Assembly (NCBI GenBank): GCA_001566965.1
Contig: LSNW01000012.1
Location: 1 to 64,000 of the forward strand
From: Methylothermaceae bacteria B42
Lineage (GTDB): Bacteria > Pseudomonadota > Gammaproteobacteria > Methylococcales > Methylothermaceae
DNA: 64,000 nt
Direction: 5' to 3'
The notes beneath the pieces were generated by a model. It saw nothing but the letters and a program-made list of their open reading frames with translations. It had not been told where the DNA came from and searched no databases. A program made the translations under genes and the position numbers. Shown piece by piece: positions 1 to 8,531 of this stretch; the stretch's first letter is position 1, and the number at the start of each line of letters is the position of its first letter.

Positions 1-1
1 G

Positions 2-712
2 TGGGTCCGGTGGTATGAAGGGGTTTATGGCTGGAGTGCCGGCCTGGATTCCTTTGCGCCGGAATTTGAAACTTACTGGATGAACTTCCTGTACATTGAA
101 ATTGTGCTGGAAGTGGTGACAGCCTCGGTGCTGTGGGGTTATCTGTGGAAGACCCGTGACCGCAATCTGGATGCCTTGGCGCCGCGTGAAGAACTGCGTC
201 GCAACTTCACCCATTTGATCTGGCTGGTGGCATATGCCTGGGCCATTTACTGGGGTGCGAGCTACTTCACCGAGCAAGATGGTACTTGGCATCAAACGAT
301 TGTTCGTGACACGGACTTCACGCCGAGCCACATCATCGAGTTCTACCTGAGCTATCCGATCTACATCATCACTGGCTTTGCGTCATTCATTTATGCCCAC
401 ACCCGTCTTCCTTATTTTGCGAAGAAAGGGTTGTCCTTGGCATATTTGATCACCGTGGTAGGTCCTTTCATGATTCTGCCGAATGTTGGTTTGAATGAAT
501 GGGGCCATACCTTCTGGTTTATGGAAGAGCTGTTTGTAGCGCCATTGCACTATGGTTTTGTCTTCTTTGGCTGGCTGGCGCTGGCTATTTTGGGCGTATT
601 GCTGCAAATTTTTGCCAGCTTCCTGGGCCTGATTGGCAAAGACCTGTGCGGTGATGTCTACGACGAAGCGGTATCTCGCGTAGGCGAAGACCAAGCAGTT
701 TGGGCTGAGTAA
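2..712 (+). CDS. pmoC: Particulate methane monooxygenase subunit C (5'-truncated by window edge)
   Basis: Integral membrane subunit of the copper enzyme that oxidises methane to methanol in intracytoplasmic membranes. The reading frame is open from base 2 with no start codon, so the N-terminus (perhaps 20-30 residues) lies outside the window; 236 residues are visible. The motif TEQDGTWHQ followed by TPSH supplies an Asp, a His four residues later and a His thirteen further on (codons at 278, 290 and 329). This spacing equals the D156/H160/H173 copper site known in Methylococcus PmoC. The segment GLNEWGHTFWFMEELF is the usual PmoC signature, and several hydrophobic helices are evident. pmoA and pmoB follow in the standard order. 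AmoC of nitrifiers is the only close alternative; the companion genes favour a methanotroph. Confidence 0.97.
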   Translation, partial: WVRWYEGVYGWSAGLDSFAPEFETYWMNFLYIEIVLEVVTASVLWGYLWKTRDRNLDALAPREELRRNFTHLIWLVAYAWAIYWGASYFTEQDGTWHQTIVRDTDFTPSHIIEFYLSYPIYIITGFASFIYAHTRLPYFAKKGLSLAYLITVVGPFMILPNVGLNEWGHTFWFMEELFVAPLHYGFVFFGWLALAILGVLLQIFASFLGLIGKDLCGDVYDEAVSRVGEDQAVWAE

Positions 713-725
713 TTAAACTCAGATC

Positions 726-816
726 AAACCGCGAAGGTTTAGGAGAATACTGGGGGACTGCCGGCGATGGTGGTCCTCCTGCCAGGGAGGCGAAGACAAG
801 CAAATGCAAGCATTTG
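726..816 (+). promoter_or_regulatory. Three small hairpins in the pmoC-pmoA intercistronic gap
   Basis: The 139-base gap holds three short perfect stems in a row: AAACC/GGTTT (726-740), CCTCC/GGAGG (775-790) and CAAATGC/GCATTTG (801-816). None has a run of T after it, so they do not look like strong terminators. pmoC, pmoA and pmoB are known to be co-transcribed, and structures like these could serve RNA processing or differential stability. That role is inference. The pmoA ribosome-binding site (TTGGAGG) lies downstream of all three. Confidence 0.4.
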
Positions 817-851
817 TAAAAAGCGACAACAAGAGAACTTGGAGGTAAGTA

Positions 852-1595
852 ATGAGCACTTCGTCATCTGCGGTTCGGTCACACGCCGAAGCCGTACAAG
901 TGTCCAGAGCAGTTGACTGGCTGGGCATTTTTATCCTGTTTATGGTACTGACTGGTTCCTATCACATTCATGGTATGTTGACCATGGGTGACTGGGACTT
1001 CTGGGCGGACTGGAAAGACCGCCGTTTGTGGGTTACGGTCTATCCGATTGTGATGATCACCTTCCCTGCAGCTGTGCAAGCTGTGATCTGGGAACGTTTG
1101 CGTCTGCCGTTTGGGGCGACCATTTGTATTCTAGGCATTCTGTTTGGGGAATGGATCAACCGCTATTTTAACTTTTGGGGTTGGACTTACTTTCCTGTGA
1201 ACTTCGTGTTCCCGACCGCCGCGGTACACATGGCGATTTTCCTGGATGTGGTCCTGATGCTGTCAGGCAGCTTCCTGTTTACCGCCGTGATTGGTGGTTT
1301 GGGCTGGGGTCTGTTGATGTATCCGGGCAACTGGCCAGTGATTGCGCCCTTGCACGTACCTGTGGAATACAACGGTATGTTGATGTCAATTGCTGACATT
1401 CAAGGTTACCACTATGTTCGTACGGGTACCCCTGAGTACATCCGGATGGTAGAAAAAGGTACCTTGCGTACGTTTGGTAAAGACGTGGCGCCAGTATCCG
1501 CCTTTTTCTCTGGCTTCATGTCCATCCTGATCTACTTCATGTGGCACTTTGTGGGCCGCTGGTTCGGTACCGTGAAATTTGTCAAGAAGACTTGA
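852..1595 (+). CDS. pmoA: Particulate methane monooxygenase subunit A
   Basis: 247-residue membrane subunit of pMMO and the standard marker gene for methanotrophs. The start is an ATG preceded by TTGGAGGTAAGTA. Conserved stretches include GDWDFWADWKDRR, GEWINRYFNFWGWTYFP, the long run beginning HVPVEYNGMLMSIADIQGY and the C-terminal FMSILIYFMWHFVGRW. These are near-identical to type I methanotroph PmoA as I recall it, and unlike AmoA. Length is as in the family. The region after YFPVNFVFPTAAVHMA differs somewhat from Methylococcus, which may help place the strain within Methylococcales. It lies between pmoC and pmoB and should be co-transcribed with them. Confidence 0.98.
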   Translation: MSTSSSAVRSHAEAVQVSRAVDWLGIFILFMVLTGSYHIHGMLTMGDWDFWADWKDRRLWVTVYPIVMITFPAAVQAVIWERLRLPFGATICILGILFGEWINRYFNFWGWTYFPVNFVFPTAAVHMAIFLDVVLMLSGSFLFTAVIGGLGWGLLMYPGNWPVIAPLHVPVEYNGMLMSIADIQGYHYVRTGTPEYIRMVEKGTLRTFGKDVAPVSAFFSGFMSILIYFMWHFVGRWFGTVKFVKKT

Positions 1596-1644
1596 TGAAT
1601 TATTATCCGGACAAACAACAACAGACAACACGAGGAGGAAATCA

Positions 1645-2889
1645 ATGAAAATCCTAAGAGACAGGATCGCGCGCTGGTCGTTGGTAGGGGTACTGCTGAC
1701 CCTGGCGGCGGCAGTCATGTACACCCCGACCGCATCGGCCCACGGCGAGAAATCCCAGGCGGCCTTCCTGCGGATGCGTACCATTCACTGGTTTGACCTG
1801 AACTGGTCGAAAGCCAGCGTTAACGTCAACGAAGAAGTGGAAATTTCTGGTAAATTCCACGTTTTCGAGGGCTGGCCGGAATCGGTGGATCCCCCCGAAG
1901 TATCGTTTTTGAACATCGGGATACCGGGACCGACCTTTATCCGTAAAGAGTCCTACATTGGCGACACCTTTGTCCCCCGCTCCGTGCGGTTGGAAATTGG
2001 TAACACCTACACATTCCGGGTAGTGCTGAAAGCACGTCGTCCTGGTGAGTGGCACGTTCACACCATGTTGAACGTTCAGGGCGGTGGCCCGATCATCGGG
2101 CCGGGTAAATGGATCACCGTGGAAGGCTCCATGAGTGATTTCAGAAACCCTATCACCACCTTGACGGGTCAAACCGTGGATCTTGAAACCTACAATCTGG
2201 GTAACACCTACTTCTGGCACGCTTTGTGGTATGCCATTGGTCTTGCCTGGATGTTCTATTTCATCAAGAACCCAGTGTTCTTGCCGCGGATGGTTATGGT
2301 CAATGCGGGTCGTGCTGACGAACTGATCACCCCGACCGACAAGAAAGTGGCAATGCTATTTGGCGCCGCCACCATCTTGATTGTGATCTTTGGGATGAGC
2401 AGTGCCAACAGCAAGTATCCTGTGACCATTCCGTTGCAGGCGGGTACTTTGCGTGGCATTAAGCCCATCGAACTGCCACCTCCCTCAGTGGATGTGAAGG
2501 TCGAAGAAGCCACCTATCGGGTACCTGGACGCGCCATGAAGATGGTATTGACCGTCACCAACAATGGCGACAGCGCGGTGCAACTGTGCGAATTCAATAC
2601 CGCTTCTGTGCGTTTCATGAACCCGGAAGTGTGCGAAGACGATAGTGGCTATCCTGAAGACCTGTTGGCTGACGAAGGCTTGACGGTTGTACCGAATGAT
2701 CCGATTGCCCCGGGTCAAACTGTGACCTTGGAAGTCACCGCATCGGATGCAGCGTGGGAAGTCTATCGTTTGGCTGACATTATCTATGACCCAGACAGCC
2801 GTATGGGCGGTATGCTGTTCTTCTATGATGAAGCTGGCAACCGTCAGATGGTGATTATTGATGCACCGTTAATCCCAACCTTCATGTAA
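1645..2889 (+). CDS. pmoB: Particulate methane monooxygenase subunit B
   Basis: 414-residue subunit with two periplasmic cupredoxin-like domains joined by two membrane helices; it carries the copper site needed for activity. I chose the ATG at 1645 because CGAGGAGGAAATCA precedes it and because it gives a clean signal peptide ending in ASA just before His33. Copper ligands are visible at the expected positions: His33 (mature N-terminus, HGEKSQ), His137 and His139 (in EWHVHTM). Membrane helices are near residues 190-210 and 245-265. The C-terminal domain ends DAPLIPTFM, as in Methylococcus. It is the last gene of the operon, followed by a strong terminator. Confidence 0.98.
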   Translation: MKILRDRIARWSLVGVLLTLAAAVMYTPTASAHGEKSQAAFLRMRTIHWFDLNWSKASVNVNEEVEISGKFHVFEGWPESVDPPEVSFLNIGIPGPTFIRKESYIGDTFVPRSVRLEIGNTYTFRVVLKARRPGEWHVHTMLNVQGGGPIIGPGKWITVEGSMSDFRNPITTLTGQTVDLETYNLGNTYFWHALWYAIGLAWMFYFIKNPVFLPRMVMVNAGRADELITPTDKKVAMLFGAATILIVIFGMSSANSKYPVTIPLQAGTLRGIKPIELPPPSVDVKVEEATYRVPGRAMKMVLTVTNNGDSAVQLCEFNTASVRFMNPEVCEDDSGYPEDLLADEGLTVVPNDPIAPGQTVTLEVTASDAAWEVYRLADIIYDPDSRMGGMLFFYDEAGNRQMVIIDAPLIPTFM

Positions 2890-2941
2890 GGGCGGGGGCC
2901 TTACGGTCCATCTTTAAAACAATAATAAGATATCTATATTC

Positions 2942-2969
2942 AAAGCCCCCTTAATCGGGGGCTTTTTTA
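2942..2969 (+). terminator. Rho-independent terminator of pmoCAB
   Basis: The stem AAAGCCCCC / GGGGGCTTT has a short TTAATC loop and runs into a T tract (CTTTTTTAT), about 50 bases after the pmoB stop. It separates the methane oxidation operon from pycA. Confidence 0.9.
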
Positions 2970-3048
2970 TGGACCAAATTTACAAGGAAAAAAACGCTCC
3001 AAAGGTTGTTAAGATAGGAGCATTTAAAAAGCTATTCAGGGATTAATA

Positions 3049-4467
3049 ATGCTTCAAAAAATCCTTATTGCTAATCGCGGAGAGATAGCGGTACGCATTA
3101 TCAGAGCCTGCGCCGAAATGGGCATACTATCCGTCGCTATTTTTAGTGAAGCTGATAGAAATGCATTGCATGTAAAAAAAGCGGATGAGGCTCATTGCGT
3201 CGGTGAAGATCCATTGGCTGGTTATTTGAATCCGCACAAATTAGTTAATTTGGCCCGGGAAACCGGATGTGACGCAATTCATCCGGGATATGGCTTTTTA
3301 TCTGAAAATGCACAATTTGCAGAAATATGCACAAAACGCGGGATTCGTTTTATTGGTCCAAGCGCGGAAATTATAAAAGGAATGGGGGATAAGATAGCCG
3401 CGCGTAAGGCAATGATAGCCGCAGGCGTCCCGGTAGTACCCGGAAGTAAGGGAAACTTGCGAAATGTAGAAGAAGCCTTGGAGCTGGCTGATTCCATTGG
3501 CTATCCAGTCATGTTGAAGGCCACCTCTGGGGGAGGGGGCCGGGGCATAAGACGTTGTGACAATGCAATGGAGCTTAAAAAAAATTACAGCCGGGTTATT
3601 TCGGAAGCAACAAAAGCATTTGGAAACGCTGAAGTTTTCCTTGAAAAATGTATTGTCAACCCACGTCATATCGAAGTACAGATACTAGGGGATTCACAAG
3701 GAGACGTTATTCACCTTTACGAGCGGGATTGTTCAATACAGCGACGCAATCAAAAACTAATTGAAATAGCCCCATCCCCACAACTAGCCGAAGAGCAACG
3801 TGAAGCTATCTGCGAAATGGCTGTCAAGGCAGCGAAAGCTGTCAATTACACGAATGCAGGCACTGTGGAATTTCTACTGGATGATGAAGGGAATTTCTAT
3901 TTCATGGAAATGAATACCAGAATACAGGTGGAACACACCATTTCTGAAGCAATCACCGGCGTGGATATTGTAGAAGAGCAAATACGCATTGCGTCAGGGT
4001 TAAGACTAAGATTTAGGCAAAAACAAATATCTAAACGTGGATATGCCATTCAATTCAGGATCAATGCCGAAGATCCGCGCAATGATTTTCTTCCGAGTTT
4101 TGGCCGAATAACAAGATATTACGCCCCGGGGGGGCCTGGAGTTAGAACAGATACCGCTATATATACAGGCTATGATATCCCCCCCTTTTATGACTCAATG
4201 ATTGCCAAGTTGATAGTCTGGGCACTGGATTGGGGGGACGTGCTCGCCAGGGGGAAACGTGCACTGGAAGACATGGAAATTAGCGGAATTAAAACCACAA
4301 AAAACTATTACCAACAAATTTTGAATTCTGCTGAATTCAAACAGGCTAGGTTCAATACCGGCTATGTTGATACCCATCCGGAATTGCTTCGTTACTCGGA
4401 AAAACGAAGCAAAACCCATGTGGCGACAGCCATTGCCGCGGCCATTGCCGCACACGCTGGTCTATGA
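3049..4467 (+). CDS. pycA: Pyruvate carboxylase subunit A (biotin carboxylase)
   Basis: 472-residue ATP-grasp biotin carboxylase subunit that loads CO2 onto the biotin of its partner. Seen in order: the N-terminal ILIANRGEIAVRIIRAC, the ATP-binding glycine loop SGGGGRGIR near residue 165, the catalytic stretch EMNTRIQVEH near residue 290, and the RINAED segment near 340. It could also be the AccC of acetyl-CoA carboxylase. The next gene starts 11 bases downstream and encodes the carboxyltransferase plus biotin-carrier half of a two-subunit pyruvate carboxylase, which settles the choice. Codon use looks richer in A+T than that of pmoCAB. Its expected role is anaplerotic supply of oxaloacetate. 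Confidence 0.9.
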   Translation: MLQKILIANRGEIAVRIIRACAEMGILSVAIFSEADRNALHVKKADEAHCVGEDPLAGYLNPHKLVNLARETGCDAIHPGYGFLSENAQFAEICTKRGIRFIGPSAEIIKGMGDKIAARKAMIAAGVPVVPGSKGNLRNVEEALELADSIGYPVMLKATSGGGGRGIRRCDNAMELKKNYSRVISEATKAFGNAEVFLEKCIVNPRHIEVQILGDSQGDVIHLYERDCSIQRRNQKLIEIAPSPQLAEEQREAICEMAVKAAKAVNYTNAGTVEFLLDDEGNFYFMEMNTRIQVEHTISEAITGVDIVEEQIRIASGLRLRFRQKQISKRGYAIQFRINAEDPRNDFLPSFGRITRYYAPGGPGVRTDTAIYTGYDIPPFYDSMIAKLIVWALDWGDVLARGKRALEDMEISGIKTTKNYYQQILNSAEFKQARFNTGYVDTHPELLRYSEKRSKTHVATAIAAAIAAHAGL

Positions 4468-4478
4468 GGAGAGGTCGG

Positions 4479-6305
4479 ATGCCAAAACTACATATCACTG
4501 ACGTAATTCTGCGTGATGCCCATCAATCCCTAATCGCAACCCGGATGCGCACCGAAGATATGTTGCCGATTTGTCCAAAATTGGACCAAATCGGTTATTG
4601 GTCACTGGAGTGCTGGGGAGGAGCCACGTTTGACGCTTGCCTAAGATTCCTAAAAGAAGACCCGTGGGAAAGACTGAAACAATTGCGTGAGGCTCTACCT
4701 AACACTCAGACGCAAATGTTGTTGAGGGGGCAAAATCTCCTGGGCTATCGCCATTATGCCGATGACGTGGTGGAAGGCTTTATTGGAAGAGCGGCGGCCA
4801 ACGGCATGGATGTTTTCCGAATCTTTGATGCGCTCAATGACCTAAGGAATCTGGAAAAATCCATCGAAGCCGTAAAACAATCCGGCAAACATGCGCAAGG
4901 GACGCTCTGTTACACCGTCAGCCCAGTCCACACCATAGACAGCTTTGTCGATCAGGCCAAAGAACTAGAACGCATGAATTGCGATAGTATCGCTATCAAA
5001 GACATGGCCGGACTATTGACTCCCCAAATGACCGAACAACTTGTGCGGGCGTTGAAATCCTCAGTAAAACTCCCGTTGCACCTACACTCCCATTCGACAT
5101 CAGGATTGTCAGAAATGTGCCATTTACGGGCTGTCGAAAATGGTTGCGATCATATCGACGCCACCATCTCGTCTTTTGCCGGCGGCCCGAGTCACCCGCC
5201 TACGGAAAGCATGGTTGTGGCGTTTCAAGGCACTGAGCACGACACCGGTTTGGATTTAAGGGCGCTGGAAGAAATTGCACTTTATTTTTGGGAAGTGCGA
5301 AAAAAATATAAGCAATTTGAATTGGAGTACACCGGCGTGGATCCGCGGGTACATATCCATCAAGTCCCTGGCGGAATGATTTCTAATTTGTATCATCAAC
5401 TCAAAGAACAAGGCGCACTGGAAAAACTCAACGAGGTGTTGGCTGAAATCCCCCGGGTCAGGAAAGATTTAGGTTATCCGCCTTTAGTCACCCCGACATC
5501 ACAAATCGTAGGCACCCAGGCGGTGTTGAACGTTCTCACCGGCAAGCGTTATGGCACCATTACCAATGAAGTTAAACGTTACCTCCAAGGTGGTTATGGC
5601 AAGCCCCCGGGACCTGTCGATGAAACACTGCGACGGCAAGCCGTCGGGAAGGAAGAAATCATAGAGTGCCGCCCCGCGGATTTGATCCCGCCGGAAATGG
5701 AAACGTTGCGGCATGAAATTGGAGAGCTGGCTACCTCGGAAGAAGATGTGCTTACCTATGCCATGTTTCCGGATGTGGGCAGGCAATTCTTGGAACAACG
5801 GGCCAGTGGCAGTTTGCAGCCGGAACCGATAGCGCCACCTGCAGCGGAGGAAGGAGAAGCCCAAGTCGCCCCGACTGAATTCAATATACATCTTCATGGC
5901 GAAAGCTATCACGTCCGTGTCACTGGCGCAGGACCGAAACACCAACCGGAAAGGCACTTTTACATGGTCGTAGATGGTGTGCCGGAAGAGGTCATCATAG
6001 AAACACTGGATGAAGTAGTGCTGACCGGCGGTACTGAAGGCGCGGTGCCAAGGCGCCTTAGCAGTAAACGTCCAAAAGCAACGACGGAGGGCGATGTTAC
6101 TTTATCAATGCCCGGTAATATTGTTGAAATATTGGTAAAAGAAGGGCAAGAAGTTAAAGCAGGAGAACCGGTTTTAATTGTGGAAACCATGAAAATGGAA
6201 ACCGAAGTGCAAGCGCCAATCAGCGGAAAGGTGGTGGAGATCTATGCGGAAAAAGGCGACTCCGTTACCCCCCAAGAAGCCTTGATTCATATCGAGCCTG
6301 TCTAA
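4479..6305 (+). CDS. pycB: Pyruvate carboxylase subunit B (carboxyltransferase and biotin carrier; OadA-like)
   Basis: 608 residues. An ATG at 4464 overlaps the pycA stop, but the Shine-Dalgarno GAGGAGAGG sits between it and the ATG at 4479, so I start there. The N-terminal half is an HMGL-like carboxyltransferase TIM barrel: DVILRDAHQSLIATRMRT at the start, a metal-binding LHLHSHSTSG motif near residue 205 and AIKDMAG before it. The C-terminus is a biotinyl domain with VETMKMETE, giving biotin on Lys572. Homologues are often annotated as oxaloacetate decarboxylase alpha. No membrane beta or gamma decarboxylase gene lies nearby and pycA is adjacent, so pyruvate carboxylase is the better reading. 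Confidence 0.9.
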   Translation: MPKLHITDVILRDAHQSLIATRMRTEDMLPICPKLDQIGYWSLECWGGATFDACLRFLKEDPWERLKQLREALPNTQTQMLLRGQNLLGYRHYADDVVEGFIGRAAANGMDVFRIFDALNDLRNLEKSIEAVKQSGKHAQGTLCYTVSPVHTIDSFVDQAKELERMNCDSIAIKDMAGLLTPQMTEQLVRALKSSVKLPLHLHSHSTSGLSEMCHLRAVENGCDHIDATISSFAGGPSHPPTESMVVAFQGTEHDTGLDLRALEEIALYFWEVRKKYKQFELEYTGVDPRVHIHQVPGGMISNLYHQLKEQGALEKLNEVLAEIPRVRKDLGYPPLVTPTSQIVGTQAVLNVLTGKRYGTITNEVKRYLQGGYGKPPGPVDETLRRQAVGKEEIIECRPADLIPPEMETLRHEIGELATSEEDVLTYAMFPDVGRQFLEQRASGSLQPEPIAPPAAEEGEAQVAPTEFNIHLHGESYHVRVTGAGPKHQPERHFYMVVDGVPEEVIIETLDEVVLTGGTEGAVPRRLSSKRPKATTEGDVTLSMPGNIVEILVKEGQEVKAGEPVLIVETMKMETEVQAPISGKVVEIYAEKGDSVTPQEALIHIEPV

Positions 6306-6348
6306 TCAAAGAGAAGCACGGCAGAAATTGGCTGCCAAATTTCAAGGG

Positions 6349-6741
6349 TTAAAACTCCGGTGGATTGCTTTCAATGGGCGGTATTCCCTCTGGATAAGCC
6401 GGTTTGTTATCTGTCAAACGCACCCACCCAACCACGATGCGGTAAACCATCCAAAGCATATCGGCAATGAGTATGACCATGCCCACCATCCACATCATGG
6501 AAATTGCAGCCAAAACACCCCACAGCAGGCTGAACCAAAAGGTACGGATTTGCCAAGTAAAATGGGACTCCACCCAGGTTCCTTTGGCTACCGGCGCCTT
6601 CATATAATCAATGATCAAAGCAGCGATATAAGTGATGCCAATCACAAAAGACGCCGCTTGCAAGGCATAGACAATCATGGCCCATTTTTTGGCTTCCTGA
6701 ATACGCTGCTCTTGAGATAAATCAATAGTTTGGCTCATCAT
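6349..6741 (-). CDS. Small membrane protein of the COG3671/DUF4870-like type
   Basis: 130 residues with three predicted membrane helices (about 22-45, 68-85 and 88-108) and the family pattern KGTWVESHFTWQIRTFWFSLLW. Homologues are often listed as a predicted membrane protein without known function. The start is an ATGATG pair behind GAGGAGCGG. It begins 9 bases after murU on the same strand, so amgK, murU and this gene are probably one transcript. Function unknown. Confidence 0.75.
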   Translation of the reverse strand: MMSQTIDLSQEQRIQEAKKWAMIVYALQAASFVIGITYIAALIIDYMKAPVAKGTWVESHFTWQIRTFWFSLLWGVLAAISMMWMVGMVILIADMLWMVYRIVVGWVRLTDNKPAYPEGIPPIESNPPEF

Positions 6742-6750
6742 CCGCTCCTC

Positions 6751-7410
6751 TTATTGATGAAGTAAATCGCGCCATTTTTGCAAACGCTGTGGCGTACCGA
6801 GATCACTCCATAATCCTTGGTACAATTGTCCGCTGATCTGTCCTTTGGCGGCGGCCTTAAGCAGCATGGGCGCAATTGAAAACCTTCCAGGTTTACATTG
6901 ACAAAAAAATGCCTTTCTGTAAATCCCTATCCCGCTAAAAGTAAACCGGGGCTGATCTTCCAGGCCAACACGGCCACCTTGCAAAGAAAAGTCACCACGG
7001 GGGTGATGTCTTGGGTTGGGCACCAAAATCAAGTGTGCTTTGGAATCGATAGTCTTGGGCAATTGCTGAAAAGGAAAATCCGTGGCAATATCGCCGTTCA
7101 CCACCAAAAAGGGATCGCTCAACAAAGGCAACGCTTGGAAAATACCACCCCCAGTTTCAAGAGCCGCGGCAGGCTCGCGGGAATAAGTGATGGAAACGCC
7201 ATACTGGCTGCCATTCCCCAAGGCAGTTCGGATTTTGTCTCCCAAGTAACCTAAATTGATCACCAAATCACAAAAGCCAGCGCGAGCAAGACTTTCAATC
7301 AGATAGACAATGATGGGCTTACCCGCCACCTCGATGAGGGGCTTTGGGAGAGAATCGGTTAATGGACGCAATCGCTCTCCACGTCCAGCGGCAAGAATCA
7401 TCGCCTTCAT
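6751..7410 (-). CDS. murU: N-acetylmuramate alpha-1-phosphate uridylyltransferase
   Basis: 219-residue nucleotidyltransferase that makes UDP-MurNAc from MurNAc-1-P in the peptidoglycan recycling shortcut that bypasses fosfomycin-sensitive MurA. The N-terminus MKAMILAAGRGERLRPLT carries the GxGxRxxPLT nucleotide-binding signature and SLPKPLIEVAGKPI follows. VVNGDI near residue 107 supplies the metal-binding Asp. Its ATG overlaps the amgK stop by four bases. The pair amgK-murU beside lptD is the arrangement known in Pseudomonas, which supports MurU over other sugar-phosphate nucleotidyltransferases. Confidence 0.9.
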   Translation of the reverse strand: MKAMILAAGRGERLRPLTDSLPKPLIEVAGKPIIVYLIESLARAGFCDLVINLGYLGDKIRTALGNGSQYGVSITYSREPAAALETGGGIFQALPLLSDPFLVVNGDIATDFPFQQLPKTIDSKAHLILVPNPRHHPRGDFSLQGGRVGLEDQPRFTFSGIGIYRKAFFCQCKPGRFSIAPMLLKAAAKGQISGQLYQGLWSDLGTPQRLQKWRDLLHQ

Positions 7411-8441
7411 GGAGATAAACGCCGGCGATTCACTGCTGTCATCACTTCCTGAGAAAGAAAGTGGGTAAAATCCTCGAATTCCGGGTCACGCCGGCAACTG
7501 GCCAAAAGCATTTTCAAAACCCGGGGAATATCCTGAAGATACTGCGGTTTTTGATCTCGCAACCACAATCTAACGAAGATACCGCAGGCTTTTAGATGGC
7601 GCTGAATGCCCATGCGGTCGAACCAAGATTGCCACTGGCGTGCATCGATAACACGACCCTGATCAAGCAATTGCTGGCGATAGCTCTCACGCCAGGCATC
7701 AACCCGATGTTGCGGCCACTCAATATAGCAATCTTTCAGCAGGGAAACCAGATCGTAGGTAATAGGACCTATGACGGCATCTTGAAAATCCAGAACGCCC
7801 GGCGTGTCATCATGAAGAACCATTAGATTGCGTGAATGAAAATCACGGTGCACGCATACTTGAGGTTGTTCCAGAGCGTTTTGTACCAGCATTTGACACA
7901 CTCGCCGCCAAAGTCTGCCGGGAATCTCCAACGCCAACCAAGATGCCAAAAACCACTCCCGAAACAGCTCTAACTCTCTTTTGAGAAGCGCTTGATCGTA
8001 TGCGGGTAATAAGGTGTTGCTGGCGTCTATACGGCATTGAATCTGTTCGAGAGCAGACATTGCTTGGTGATAAAAATAATCTGCGTTATTGCTGTTAAGC
8101 ACGGAAAAATACGCTTGATCTCCAAAATCCTCTAATAACAAAAAACCACGCTTCAGATCACATTCAAAAACTTTCGGTACCCGAATGCCAGCTTGAGCAA
8201 ACAGTTTCCCTACTTCCACAAAGCTCTCAACATTTTCCCGTTCCGGGGGAGCATCCATGACAATAAAGCTCTGCTGGCCGTGATTAATGCGAAAATAACG
8301 CCTGAAACTTGCGTCTCCCGCGACTGGAATCAAAGTGACTTGAGAAATATTGAGCACTGAGCCCAACCACGACGATAATGCATTAAAGCGCTCTGCTTTT
8401 GTATCAAATGCCGCATCAATGGCAGTAGAACTAGTCATCAA
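7407..8441 (-). CDS. amgK: N-acetylmuramate/N-acetylglucosamine anomeric kinase
   Basis: 344-residue aminoglycoside-phosphotransferase-fold kinase that phosphorylates MurNAc or GlcNAc at C1 for MurU. The Brenner-type catalytic loop VHRDFHSRNLM and the metal-binding GVLDFQDAV are both present in the middle of the protein. An upstream hydrophilic leader holds the SFIVMDAPPERE element. It is transcribed divergently from lptD across a 90-base gap and overlaps murU downstream. The start is the first ATG of an ATGATG pair, so either Met could be used. Confidence 0.9.
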   Translation of the reverse strand: MMTSSTAIDAAFDTKAERFNALSSWLGSVLNISQVTLIPVAGDASFRRYFRINHGQQSFIVMDAPPERENVESFVEVGKLFAQAGIRVPKVFECDLKRGFLLLEDFGDQAYFSVLNSNNADYFYHQAMSALEQIQCRIDASNTLLPAYDQALLKRELELFREWFLASWLALEIPGRLWRRVCQMLVQNALEQPQVCVHRDFHSRNLMVLHDDTPGVLDFQDAVIGPITYDLVSLLKDCYIEWPQHRVDAWRESYRQQLLDQGRVIDARQWQSWFDRMGIQRHLKACGIFVRLWLRDQKPQYLQDIPRVLKMLLASCRRDPEFEDFTHFLSQEVMTAVNRRRLSP

Positions 8442-8531
8442 ACTCCTTTGACCCTCATGTTAAAATGCCCAGTTTATCTCTAAACAAAGAATCCGCTCTC
8501 AAACATTTTGTAAAAGCAAAACAATATCAAG

